Shown here in pieces: positions 37,819 through 50,200 of a DNA stretch of 64,000 bases; position 1 is the first letter of the stretch, and each line of letters opens with the position of its first letter. The notes beneath the pieces are model-generated. The model searched no databases and was not told the origin of the DNA. It saw only the letters and a program-made list of their open reading frames with translations. A program made the position numbers and the translations under genes. The stretch is from Scleromitrula shiraiana. Its lineage: Eukaryota; Ascomycota; Leotiomycetes; Helotiales; Sclerotiniaceae. Location: NCBI GenBank assembly GCA_028455995.1, contig JABELC010000009.1:1302001-1366000 (forward strand), read 5' to 3'.

Positions 37819-40800
37819 ATTTAATGGATTAATAGATGAATATCTTGATGTTTTAATTTTTCATTACTGTTTCTCTTGCATGAAACCGGGATGAATATTA
37901 GATAAAATTGTATTGATTAATGAGTGAGTATATGAGTAAATGAGTGAATGAACATCTCAACAGAAGCGAGGGAATGAAGAGAACAGTCTCATATCACTGT
38001 ATCCATCCATCCACCCATCCATCCACAAAGAACAGATAAAATAAAAAGCCAAGCCAAGCCAAGACAAGAACCCAAAGAAACCCAACACAAGACCAACAAC
38101 CACAGTACATCCATCCACGTTATCTCTTACTTAACTCTCGCATACATGCATGCATACATACAAATACTCCGATACCCAGCCTAATTAATATATTCCCTAC
38201 TTACCAACTACACTATCGCATATGGAGATCCTCGTCCAGTCCAGACAGGCAGTTGTTAATTCTCGTCTCATCGTGCCATGCATATGGTATGGTATGGTAT
38301 AGTATAGTAGAGTATAGTATAGTAGACCTTCTTAATATATAATCGTTGTCATGTTGTACTCGGTATCTAGTACTTTCCCCCCCCCCCACACATACATACA
38401 CACATATATACACATACACACATACACACACATATACACATACACACATATATAAAAAAATGGGCCCATAAGTATATAGCGATTCTCATCTCATATCATA
38501 CACGTATATATACTCGCGTAAGGTGTTCAAACACCAGAACTCTACTTCGCCGTATGGAGTCCATCTATATAATAGGTATAATCGGATGAACGACGAAGAT
38601 GAGATGTCGCATGGTGAGTTTAGGTAGTCTATCTATCCATGTGATGTAATATAATCCCATTGTATTGCTTCCATTCCATTGCATTCCATTGCATTAGGAT
38701 TTCATACGTTGTATGGGAACTTTGAGATCGAATATCCAAATATCCAAGACGAGGGGAATTTTGGAAATTGATTCAAATATAGTAGTATCCACGATAAAGA
38801 TGAAGATGAAGATGAAGATGAAGATGAAGATAAAGATGAGATATGAAATAGAAACCAATTGATTTTGATTTCTCCATCAAGAGTAGATATTGTGTATCAT
38901 ATCACCTGCAGCAATCTTGCAAACATCGTCGCTTTGAGTTGGGATAATGTGATGGTTTTGTTTTGTATTGTATTGTATTGTATTGTATGAAATGGGTCTA
39001 GATGAGGAGGACCTTTTTTTTAATAGCTTTTTATGCTAAATGGGTTAACTTGACTGCATAGGTATTCAAGGAAAACCAACCAAGTTATTAAGTTATTAAG
39101 TTAATCCGGTACCAATTCATCGTATCGTATGCAGGATGAATATAAGAATATAAGAATATAAGAAGATAAGAATATAAAGACACGACACCACCGGAGTCAA
39201 CCCGCAATCATCGAATTGATCCGTCATCGCCAATTAGAAAATAGCTATTTGGTAATCCATGCAGAGAGAAAGAACCGCAAGGTTCAAGTTGTAAGTAATA
39301 ATAATAATAATAAGTAAGTAAGTAAATAAGATCAGGTAAATGTGGAGACCCCGCCTCGTTCTGAATATTGAGATTCTAGCATGCCCCAACAAATGCACAA
39401 TTGATACTGATACTGATACTGATGGATGGGACTTGGGAGCTTGCCGGGAAGGATCTTTTGCATGTGGTTTTGAGGAATCGATGGAATTACTACTGCTATA
39501 ATAGTATGTGGGTGTGGGTAGGTAAAAAGGGGATGTATATTGAGAAGATGGAAATAATAGTAATAATCATAAGAATAATAATGATAATAATATAAATAAA
39601 TACAAATAAATACAAATAAATACAAATAAATACAAATAAATACAAATAAATACAAATAAATACAAATAAATACAAATAAATACAAATAAATACAAATAAA
39701 TACAAATAAATACAAATAAATACAAATAAATACAAATAAATACAAATAAATATAAATAAATATAAATAATAATAATATAAATAATAATAATATAAATAAT
39801 AATAATATAAATAATAATAATATAAATAATAATAATATAAATAATAATAATATAAATAATAATAATATAAATAATAATAATATAAATAATAATAATATAA
39901 ATAATAATAATATAAATAATAATAATATAAATAATAATAATATAAATAAATAAATATATATAAATAAATATAAATAAAAAAAGAATACTACCATTCCCAA
40001 CTTCCTAATAAAACAAATATCAAGAACTTGAATATCAACAAAATATTCTAAGGTATTGATTGTATTATGTCACACTCCATCCATCCCATCCATCCATCCA
40101 TCCATCCATCCATCCATCCATCATCACATATGCACTGCACCCAACCACACGTTACTCAAGCACCCAAACAAGAGATGCAACAAACGCCAAAAAAAAAAAA
40201 AAAAAAAGAGAGTGGGTGGTTAGCGCAGCTCGAGCAGTACCGTATGTATGATGGATTTTTTTTTTTTTTTTTTTTTTTTTGATTTTTTTTCTGTGTGGAG
40301 GTGGCTTATTATATGGATAACGGATTTATCAATTAATCAGGCCCTTTTACTTACTAATAGTGTGATGGGTGGTCTAAGGGAAGGGAAGAGAAAGGGAAAT
40401 GGGAAAATTCTTGTTGGATTTCTTTTTGCCTTCCGACGGGAGTAGAGGATAATAAATGGGAAGGAGGAAGGAAGGAAGGAAGGAAGGAGGGAAGGAAGGA
40501 ATTCTTATCGGGTTGATTGATATTAGAAGGGAATTTTAAATAGTATGAAATTGGGGGGTTTTGATTCGTTGACTTTTGTTGAGGATTTTTATTTTTATTA
40601 TTTTTATTTTTTATTTTTTATTTTTTGTACTCGTATTTGGGTTTGATTATTTGCCTTATATTATAGTAAGGATACGGTTGTATATATTCCGTAGTTAAAG
40701 TTAAGTTCGGGAATATGGAAAATGGAATGCCGATGGGTGAATAGCTCGGGAAGGTGTGGTTTTTGACATTGATATTGAAATTGATATTGACATTGATATT

Positions 40801-41793
40801 GACATTGACATGCATATGCTGATTTATTAATAATCTTGATCCTGAGCTGATTGATGAACTGTTCATTTGTGATCTGATGTTTAGGATTTTCTTGTTATGT
40901 TGGGAGGTTGGTGATGGTCGGAAGGAGGAGGATTGATGGGAAGAAGTTGAATGGGAATTATATATATCCTATGTATGTATGCAGGTCCAAGCTTCTTCTA
41001 TGGAAGGACCATTTTCTTTTCTGTCAAGGCTTAGCGTTTAAAGTTAAGGGTCCAATTGAAATTTCAAATCTATATTCAAATCTATGTTCAAATCTATGTT
41101 CAAATCTGTATTATTGAATCTTGAAATGTTTTATTTGAATTTTGGTATTAATAAATCGAAATTGAAATAAGGATTTCTAAATATACATCAAATAATTGCG
41201 TGGACAGATTTTATTATTATATTAATACCCGGAATTTCTTACAGCAGATCTAATAATAATTCAAGCATGATACCCGAGGTCAATTCAATTTATTAATCTA
41301 GATTATTGATGAATTCCAGATTGTGTTTTATTTTCTCATATTAAAATAAGCTTTGAAAATTGTTTCAACCAGACAAACTTCCCAAACTAAAATAATAAAA
41401 AAATGTTGTGCGATCTAAGGTCGTATTTACTACTTGTGTACCTAGATAAGCTAAAAGTAAGAAGTTTGAAAAAAGTTCCATGATAATGCATGGAAGTTTC
41501 AGTGAATTCGCTTATTTATCCAATCATATTAATTATATTTTGTTGGGACGTTGAGCTTTTTGATATTTGATATTTGGGGGTTACCGCTGTGATAATGATA
41601 CCATGGAAAGTTTTAAGATTATTATATTGTATAGATGAGTGGAAGAAAGTGGAAAATAGGTTAATGAATAGATCATGTTATTCGTATCATCATTCGATCA
41701 ATTCAACAAAAAAAAAAAGAAATCTTTCCATTTCTCATACGATTGATTAAACTCTTCTCTCTAACTCTCTTTCTCTCTGTCTCTGTCTGTCTG

Positions 41794-41824
<31 letters not shown>

Positions 41825-42423
41825 CTCTCTCTTTGTTCATCAATTGAATTCGGAGATTTAAACATTCCCATACCCATAACAAGAAATCCATACATAATTA
41901 TTATTAATCCACTTTATTCTTGTATCGGAAACTAAATAAACTAGAAACACAACTGGACCACTTTCTAGTAACTTTATCCCAGTTATTTTGGTGGCAAAAG
42001 AATCTTTTGAAAACAAGCCAGACTCCTTGAACTTTTCTAGCTCTTTCCCACCAAAAAATTATTGGAGAAGGCAAAATAGATTGACTCGAATTGGTCAATT
42101 GGTCAATTGGTCAATTGATCAATTGGTCTCCATTCCATTCTTTTTACCCTTACGTTTGATCATCCAATCAACCAACCAACCACCCAACTCCCTTTGAACG
42201 AATTTCAAGACTTTCCTGACTTTCCTTTCCATTACGCACCCCCCTCCACACCACCACCCCCTTCTCACTCTACCATAGAAAAAACTAATACGGAAAGTAA
42301 CGCTAGTGCATAAGTGCACTTCCATAAGGCGCCATCTATCTTTATAAGTCCTTAGCTTTCCCACAATTATTCAGTTCTTTTTCTTTTCCATCTTTTTCTT
42401 CCATCGACGATAATTATATCAAG
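37819..42423. other. 4.6-kb microsatellite-rich intergenic region
   Basis: No gene recognised. Besides the arrays at 39591-39975 it holds CA/TACACA runs (38390-38455), GATGAA runs (38798-38835), GTATT near 38965-38990, CATC (40078-40120), A18 at 40190-40207 facing T-rich runs at 40256-40288, GGAA (40463-40500), and CTCT runs (41755-41832). The last 60 bases before 42424 are pyrimidine-rich, as in promoters of highly expressed fungal genes. Confidence 0.45.
39591..39975. repeat. Compound minisatellite: 10-bp then 15-bp AT-rich units
   Basis: About 16 tandem copies of the 10-mer TACAAATAAA (to about 39752) change through two TATAAATAAA units into about 12 copies of a 15-mer built from AATAATAATATAAAT (to about 39950). 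The units share the AAATAA core, so the second array probably arose from the first. Translations as repeating Leu/Phe/Ile peptides are artefacts. Confidence 0.9.
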
Positions 42424-43879
42424 ATGGCCTCGAAATCGTCACAGGTTCCTACCACCATGGCAGCAAAGCCATCCGTCAAGAAACCTGATACCAAGAAATC
42501 TCACATCACCGATGAACCAATTACAAGAGCAAATTGGTACAAACATGTTAACTGGCTTAACGTTACCCTCATTGTAGGTGTTCCAATCTATGGTCTTGTC
42601 ATGGCCTATTGGACTCCTTTACAATGGAAGACTGCTGTTTGGGCTATCGTCTATTACTTCATGACTGGTTTGGGTATCACAGCTGGTATGCATCACCATA
42701 AAATTGCATCATATTGATCCCATACTAATATTTCAATTTCTAGGTTATCACCGACTTTGGGCACACTCCTCATACTCCGCAACTTTACCATTGAAAATTT
42801 TCCTCGCAGCTGTTGGTGGTGGTGCCGTCGAAGGTTCGATTAGATGGTGGTCCAGAGATCACAGAGCTCATCACAGATATACCGATACCGATAAGGACCC
42901 ATATTCCGTTCGAAAAGGTCTTCTCTACTCCCATTTCGGATGGATGTTGTTAAAGCAAAACCCAAAGCGTATTGGTCGTACCGACATCTCCGATTTGAAC
43001 GATGATCCAGTTGTCGTTTGGCAACATCGAAACTACATCAAGACCGTCATCTTTATGGGTATGATCTTCCCTTGTCTCGTCACTGGTCTTGGTTGGGGAG
43101 ATTGGTTTGGTGGTTTCATCTACGCCGGTATTCTCAGAATCTTCTTCGTTCAACAAGCCACTTTCTGTGTCAACTCCTTGGCTCATTGGCTCGGTGATCA
43201 ACCATTCGATGATCGTAACTCTCCTCGTGATCACGTCATCACCGCTCTCGTTACCCTTGGTGAAGGTTACCACAACTTCCATCACGAATTCCCCTCAGAC
43301 TACCGTAATGCTATCGAATGGCATCAATATGACCCAACCAAGTGGTCTATCTGGATCTGGAAGCAACTTGGTCTCGCCTACGATCTTAAGCAATTCAAGT
43401 CCAACGAAATCGAGAAGGGTCGTCTTCAACAACTCCAAAAGAAGCTTGATCAAAAGAGACAAACTCTCGACTGGGGTATTCCTCTTGAACAATTGCCAAT
43501 CATCGACTGGGATACCTATCAAACCGAAGCCAAGAATGGTCGTGCTCTTATCGCAGTAGCTGGTGTCGTTCACGATGTTACCGATTTCGTAAAGGAGCAC
43601 CCAGGTGGAAAGGCATTGATCACTTCTGGTATTGGTAAAGATGCCACTGCTATTTTCAACGGTGGTGTTTACAATCATTCCAACGCCGCACACAATCTCC
43701 TCTCAACAATGCGTGTCGGTGTCCTCCGTGGTGGATGCGAGGTTGAGATTTGGAAGCGAGCTCAAAGAGAAAACAAGGATATCTCTTTTGTCAGCGATAC
43801 CGCAGGACAAAAGATTATCCGAGCTGGTAGCCAAGTTACTCGCATCGCCGAACCTGTAGCTTCTGCCGATGCTGCATGA
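42424..43879 (+). CDS. OLE1: Delta-9 stearoyl-CoA desaturase with cytochrome b5 domain
   Basis: Exons are 42424-42685 and 42744-43879, giving 465 aa. The 58-nt intron has GTATGC and CTAG borders and a TACTAAT branch. The three histidine boxes are HRLWAH (90-95), HRAHH (127-131) and HNFHH (264-268). Hydrophobic pairs flank them (from about 45 and 205). A C-terminal cytochrome b5 domain with the haem-binding motif HPGGK at 373-377 supplies electrons. Known Ole1 inserts the delta-9 double bond in palmitoyl- and stearoyl-CoA at the ER; it is normally essential without added unsaturated fatty acids. Codon choice is strongly biased (many TAC, AAC, GGT, CGT and GTC codons), which fits high expression. 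In the wider family expression responds to unsaturated fatty acids, but no specific element was identified here. Confidence 0.96.
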
Positions 43880-44829
43880 AGGAAATCTTATATTAATGAG
43901 TTTGAATGAATGATTATACAGCCTAGAATGGCGGAAAATTGCATCTTATTGTCTTTACTTGAGCGTGGGATTGTCTATTAGATATTGGGGCGTTTTTGGT
44001 GGGTAAAGGATGGATGGATGGATGGATGGCGATTTTAATATAAAGTCGAGGGCGGTTTAGAGATGCACTCTTTTTTCTTTTGGAAGGGAGAGAGAGAGAG
44101 GGAGAGAGAGAGATGTGTTGTATCATGTATCTTAACCTATACAAGAAGAAAAAATTTTTGTCAACCGTTGGTTTGACTTGCCTTTTAAAATAGAGGGCTC
44201 TTACATATTCTATTTTAGGAGTTGAATTAGAGAATCAAAAATTGATATTGTTTGCTCTAATTTTTTTGTGGCATGTTTCATTTGGATCTGATGTTGTGAT
44301 TGATTGATTGATTAATATGACTGAATATTAGATCAGACTTTAAGATTGATTGATTGATTGATTGAATATAGTGAATATAGTGATTGATAGATCCTACTGG
44401 AAGTGAAGCATTCATACCTCGGATTCTACACTCGAGTTACCGAGGTAGCGATGGAATGAATGAATACATTGGATGGATTCATTGGATAGATGGTTGGATG
44501 GTTGGTTGGTATATAGCACATCTCTCTCACGTCCTCTTTTCATAAATTAATAAATAAATATTTCTTTACTGTTTGCTGTTTATTTTTTATAATGATAACA
44601 GTAACGATTGATTGATTATATTGAATTATATTAATTTTTGATACTCAAATTACTTCGTTCATCGACTCGTTATATTCATTCATTCATTTGTTTTACTTGC
44701 TTGCTTGGTATAGAAATATATTTATATTTATATTTATATTTATATTTATTTATATATACTTTCGATAAGGATTGATTGATTGATTGATATATCGGAATCG
44801 AGAAGAAAAACAAGAAGAAGAAACGATCA
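43880..44829. other. Intergenic region
   Basis: Between OLE1 and the thioesterase gene. GATT tandems recur at 44300-44370 and 44771-44787, with GGAT near 44008-44030 and TATTTA near 44720-44755. No gene is recognised. Confidence 0.5.
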
Positions 44830-46657
44830 ATGTCTAAAAATCAAAATCAGAATGGGGGGGTCAATGTAGATGTAGATGTGGATAGTGTGGATGTGGATAG
44901 TGTGGATGTGGATAGTGTGGATGGTGAGAATGATGAGGGGTTGAAGAAAGTGGTGGGGTGGTTTGGATATCTGGGGGAGAGTGGGTTTGGGGAGGGGGGT
45001 GCGGCGGTGAGTTTGGTTTTTTTTTTGGTTTTGGTTTTGGTTTTTGGGGGGGTGATAGGGGGTGATAGGGGGGGGGGAGAGTATGAGAGATAGAGAGATG
45101 AGGGGAGGATGGATGGTCGGTGGTATGTAGGGTAGGGGTGACATGTCATGAAATGTGACGGGATGGGTTTGGAGAGAATGAGAATGAGAATGGAAATAAG
45201 AATAAGGAAGATAAATATGAAGATGAAGATGAAGCTAATTTATGATTGTTGAATTCTAGGGATGGGGTAGTGGCTCCCTTCTTCCTTATTTGAAGTTGAG
45301 TTTTGATAAGAAGTGGACTAATGCGGGTGGGTGATTTTTTTACTTTTGTTTGTTTTGTCGTTTTTTCTTTTTTTCTTTTTTGGGTGGGAGAGGGGGAGAG
45401 GGGGATAGAGAGAGATGATATGATGGTGGAGGAAGGAAAATGAGAGCTTGGATGTTGTTGTCTTGTTAAAAATGGATGGATGGACGGATGGAAGTGCAAG
45501 TGCTTTCCCATTTCATTCATTCCCCACAAACCTATACTCTCTATATTCTCCTTTCGTTATTCTATACTCATTTTCTCCTCTCATTTTCACTATTTTCACT
45601 TTTGTTCATCAATCTCGTCTTCTATCTACCCTTCCTATATCCCACGGTCTTAATTTAATACATTCTCATTGTTCTACTTTATTAACCTTTTACTTAGATC
45701 TAACAACTTTCCTCTATACTCCACATCCTACACATGCAAATCGGTGAGTTCATGTTATATATTATATATATATGTTCAATTTACTCCATTCTTATATCAT
45801 ATGTCACATTCCACCTCTTACATCCCCCCACTAACATCCTCAACCAGAGCAGGCAACCTCCACGGCGGTTTCATAGCCACCCTCTTCGACGTAGCAACCA
45901 GCCTCGCTCTCATCCGCTTTTCCAGACCAGGTGCATGGCAACTCGGTGGCGTGACTCGTGGGTTGAATGTTACTTATTTGAGGGGATTTGAGGTTAAGGG
46001 GGATTCTCAGGATTCTGAGAATGAGGAGAAGGGAAATGGAAAGGGAAATGAGGAACTTTTGGTGCAGTGTGAGGTTGTGGGGAGTCCGGGGAATAGAATG
46101 GTGGTTTTGAGGGGTGAGTTTGGATTTTTGTTAATGCTTTTTTTTTTCTTTTTCTCTCTTGCTTTGGGGGCTAGCTTTATATTTGATGTTTTGTTTTGGG
46201 GTTGAGATTTCATGTTTATTTGTTATGTTGATTTTGGGTAATGGGAGAAGATGGGGTGTAGTATATACCTCCTCCTTCTCTCTTCTACTCTTCTACTCTT
46301 CTACTCTTCTACTCTTCTACTCTTCTACTCTTCTACTCTTCTACTCTTCTACTCTTCTACTCTTCTACTCTTCTACTCTTCTACTCTTCTACTCTTCTAC
46401 TCTTCTACTCTTCTACTCTTCTACTCTTCTACTCTTCTACTCTTCTACTCTTCTACTCTTCTACTCTTCTACTCTCCTCCCTTTTTACACCACCAACCCC
46501 CCAACTCATCACTTATCCCCCATTCCCAGAAAAACCAAACATATACTAACACACCCACGCTCAACTGTAGGCACATTGAAACGAAAAAAACGGCGAGATA
46601 TTGGCCGTTTGTGAGCACGGGAAGGTTAATACTGATCCTCCTGCTTCGAAATTGTGA
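44830..46657 (+). CDS. Hotdog-fold acyl-CoA thioesterase-like gene, apparent frameshift in last exon
   Basis: Five exons are proposed: 44830-45006, 45260-45326, 45698-45743, 45848-46113 and 46571-46657. Donors are GTGAGT or GTGGGT, acceptors TAG or CAG, and every junction keeps phase. The core reads THANRAGNLHGGFIATLFDVA, then GGVTRGLNVTYLRGFEV and LLVQCEVVGSPGNRMVVLRG, the 4HBT/PaaI-type thioesterase signature of fungi. The last exon should continue GTLKR, then NGEILAVCEHGKVN, ending at TGA 46655-46657. However, the A7 run at 46584-46590 is one base too long and the literal frame stops at 46612-46614. The gene is therefore either recently broken, or the run is a sequencing error. The first exon encodes an Asp/Val/Ser repeat and is the least certain. 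Intron 4 (457 nt) carries a large octamer array. Confidence 0.6.
46279..46475. repeat. Octamer array (TCTTCTAC)n, about 24 units, inside an intron
   Basis: Near-perfect tandem of an 8-base pyrimidine-rich unit within intron 4 of the thioesterase gene. It is read as LLLFYSST-type peptides in all three forward frames, so the long open frames 46159-46715 are artefacts. Confidence 0.95.
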
Positions 46658-47058
46658 CTTTGGGTTTGAGTATTTATGGGTGAAAGGAAGGATAGGGGGG
46701 TGGAAGGAAGGATAGATGAGTGGAAGGAAGGAGGGGAATGGGGAAAGGATAGATGAGTAGATATAATTTAGAAGTAGAAAGAACTTGAAAGAAGCGGGGA
46801 GTGTTTTATTTATTTATTACGCGTAAAAGGAGTTAATACCTAGTATATATTAGCCAGTTACTACTAGTAGATAAATATCTACGGTATATGCCAGTGCCTG
46901 CTATATATTGTACTCAAATAAAGTTCAAACTCCTTAGATCCGAGTCCGAGTCCAATATTCATATTTGATTCTAAATATTGTATATTAATCGAATGGACGA
47001 ATGAACGGAGAACGAACGAATGAAGATTTAGAATTCCAATAATTGGGATAAAATAAGA
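46658..47058. other. Intergenic region up to retrotransposon
   Basis: 3' flank of the thioesterase gene with GGAAGGA and GATAGATGAGT duplications near 46685-46755. The 15-mer ATTGGGATAAAATAA at 47042-47056, just outside the 5' LTR, recurs at 52520-52534 beyond the 3' LTR. Confidence 0.5.
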
Positions 47059-47226
47059 TATAAAAGGTCAGATATGAAGAAGAGCATTATGGGTTGATAT
47101 ATGATTATATTGTTAACTGATTAGCTAAGGTCTTGATTCTATAAAGGGAGATATATATTAATTATTGATTATGTAATTATATTAGTTTTAATGTAGAGTG
47201 ATCTTTATTTGATAATTATTCTAATA
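47059..47226. repeat. 5' LTR, 168 bp
   Basis: Aligns without gaps to 52340-52507. By eye about 40 sites differ and all are transitions. This copy keeps G residues that are A in the 3' copy over its first 100 bases, and has T where the 3' copy has C in its last 70. Confidence 0.85.
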
Positions 47227-50200
47227 TATTTTTTTATTAATATATTGATTATTTATATTAGTTTAATTATCTTTTATTTTATATTATATATATATAATTA
47301 TTTTATTGTATTTTGTATTTTAAGCATTTTTATATGAAGCATTTTGATAAAATATTAATGTTTAATTAATATTAATAATTTAATTAAATTATTTATTATT
47401 ATTTTTTTAATTAGGATGAATTATAGGTTAATATGTTTTTATATAATCTGTTTTTGGATAAAGTGATATTTTATAATTATATGTTTTATATATTGATGGA
47501 TTTTTGGGTTTTTTGCGAGTGCTAAGCTTTTTTGATTATTATTATAAAGTGTAATATATATAATATTATTATTATTATATTCAATTTTGATTAAAAATTG
47601 TTATATTTATAAAGTTTTTATTGATATTTTAATTAGATTATAATATTTTGATTTGGTTAAGAAAAGTGTAATAATAGTTTATTTTTTAAATTGTATTAAG
47701 ATAATATTTTTGTATATAAAATAGATATATTTAGAAATGTTTTTTTTAATTGTGATATTATTAATGTAGTTTGAGTTGTTGTAGTTTTTAATGCGTTTAT
47801 TGGTTATTTTATTGTAGATTGTAATATAGTTGATTGTTTTAGATATGTATTAATAAACTTTATTGTAAATTGATATATAAATAATTGTTGGATTAGTTAG
47901 AAATTTATATAGAATTTTGATTATAAATAAAATATTGGCTTAAATATAAAGAAATTTAAATAATTTTATTTTTGATTAATATTTAGTGATAAATTTTAAT
48001 ATTGTTGTTTTAATATTTAATATTATTAGATTTATGATTTTTAATGTTATTAATATAGATTTTGATTTATAATTGTTAAAACTGAATTTTTTTAATATTT
48101 TTTATATATAAATGTTTTGATATAAAGTGATGGTCTTTTTTTTTTTATTTTTGACAATTCTAATATTTAAGAAATAGGTAGTAGATCCGAAATTTTTTAT
48201 CTTAAATGTTTTTATTAAGCTTTATTTGACTTAATTAATTAATTGTTATTTATCGATTATAAAGAAATTATCAATATAAATGTATATAATGATTTTTGTG
48301 GTGGGGTTATAGTATATGTAATTATCAATATTGAGGGGCTTGAATTTTATATTAATAAGTTTGATATATAATGTGTTTTGTTATAATTGTGGAGATTGTT
48401 TTAATTTATATAGAGTTTTTAATAGTATATATATTTATGAGATATTATTGTTAGTAAAATTGAATATGATTCTATTTTTAGTTTAATATGGTAATAGTTT
48501 AATAAAAACGAATTTATTGAATTCATTGTTTAAAAATGTTATGATGGTGTTTATTTATTTAATTTCGAAATCGTTTTTTGTTGTTAGTATTATAAGGGTT
48601 TTTTATATGGTTATTTTGTATATTCTTGTATATATTTGGTTATAATCTTTTTCATATTTTTGTTTGTATTTTTGGATAATCTAGTAAATCTTGTATTTGA
48701 TGATTTTTTTTTTTTATTGTATTTTTATTTGAAAATAAATTTATTTTATAAAATCTTGTATTTATTGATAATATCAAATATTTTAGATTTCTTGATTAGT
48801 TTAAATATCTTATTGTTGTATAATAATTTGTATTTTAATTTGATAGTTTTAATTTAATATTTTTTTTTTAGATTTATTAATGCCTTTTTTAAAGTTTTAG
48901 GATTATTATTATTATTACAATATATTATATTGAATATAATAAGTATTGTTTGTATATTGTATAAGGATTAAGTAACTTTATCAGTATCGGTTAATAATGC
49001 TTTTTTTTTGTTTTTTAAGTCTATTAGTTAACTTTATTCTTTCTTGAATTTAAATAAAACAAAAAATAAAGCTTTATCGATAATATCGATATTGTTATTA
49101 TTGTTAAATATTTGATTAAATAGTTTTTTATTTTTAATTTTTATATATTTATTTATATTAAATGGCTTTTTTAATATATTAATAATAAATTTGTTAAATT
49201 ATATATATTAAAAATTATTTATTAATTTTAAAATATTATTATTATCATTTTTTTTGTTTTAAAGATCAATAATAATATTATCGTTTAGATCAATAACTAG
49301 ACTTTTTTTATTGAATCGAACATTTGAAATTTGTATAATTTTTTCTTTAATTCATATTAGAATGTATATATAATATATATAATTATCTTCAAAACCTATT
49401 AAAATGCTAATTTTAGTATATAAAATAAATTTTTAATTAAAAATATGCTTTTTTTTTAGAATATATATATATACTTTATAATTTAATATATATAGATATA
49501 CAACCAAAAATTTATTATTATAGTCTAAATTGATTTAATTTATAAATACTTTATATAAAATCATTTTTTTAATTAAAATAATTATGATTCAATTTATAAT
49601 ATAAATTATATCTTAATATATTTTTAGCTAGAATATTAAAAGTATTTTTTTATCAATCATAATTACTTGTATTTTTTTAAATAAAATGTGAATTAATCGT
49701 TTTAAAACTTTATTTTGATCTAAGGTATATAATATAATAAATTTAATTATTAAATCAATATTTTTAATAAGTTTATCTAGATTATTTATATTATATTTTT
49801 TACCTTTATTTAGTTTTTATTTTATAAATTTTTAATCATATTAAAGTTTAAATTATTTTATAACAGTTTATAAAACTAATTTAGCGCTTTCTTTATATTT
49901 ATAAATATAGATCTATTTAAATTAAAATATTCCATCAATAATAATAATAATATATTAATATTCATTAATATCAACTAGATTAATTTTAATAATATTAATA
50001 TATAAAAACTTAAGGATTTTAGATAATTTTAAATTAATTATCTTTTATAATATTTAATATAATTTTGTTAATTTATATATTTTATAAATTTTTTTTTTAT
50101 TTTTAAAATATCTTATTAAATTTTTAATAAACAATCTTTTTATTATTTCTTAAATTGCTTTAACATTTTCTTTAGAAAGATATTTAAATCGTTTATATTA

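Noticed and set aside
39591..39975. Possible CRISPR-like array
   Set aside because: Units are directly tandem with no unique spacers, and the genome is eukaryotic.
39332..40000. 222-aa frame of repeating Leu/Phe/Ile resembling a membrane protein
   Set aside because: Hydrophobicity comes from the AT-rich minisatellite; no non-repeat domain is present.
44830..45093. Stand-alone 87-aa Asp/Val-rich protein
   Set aside because: It is better explained as the first exon of the thioesterase gene, ending at the GTGAGT donor at 45007; the rest is a T/G-rich intron.
46159..46715. Overlapping long frames encoding repeated LLLFYSST
   Set aside because: All frames are open because of the octamer array in a thioesterase intron; only the exon at 46571 onward has family similarity.
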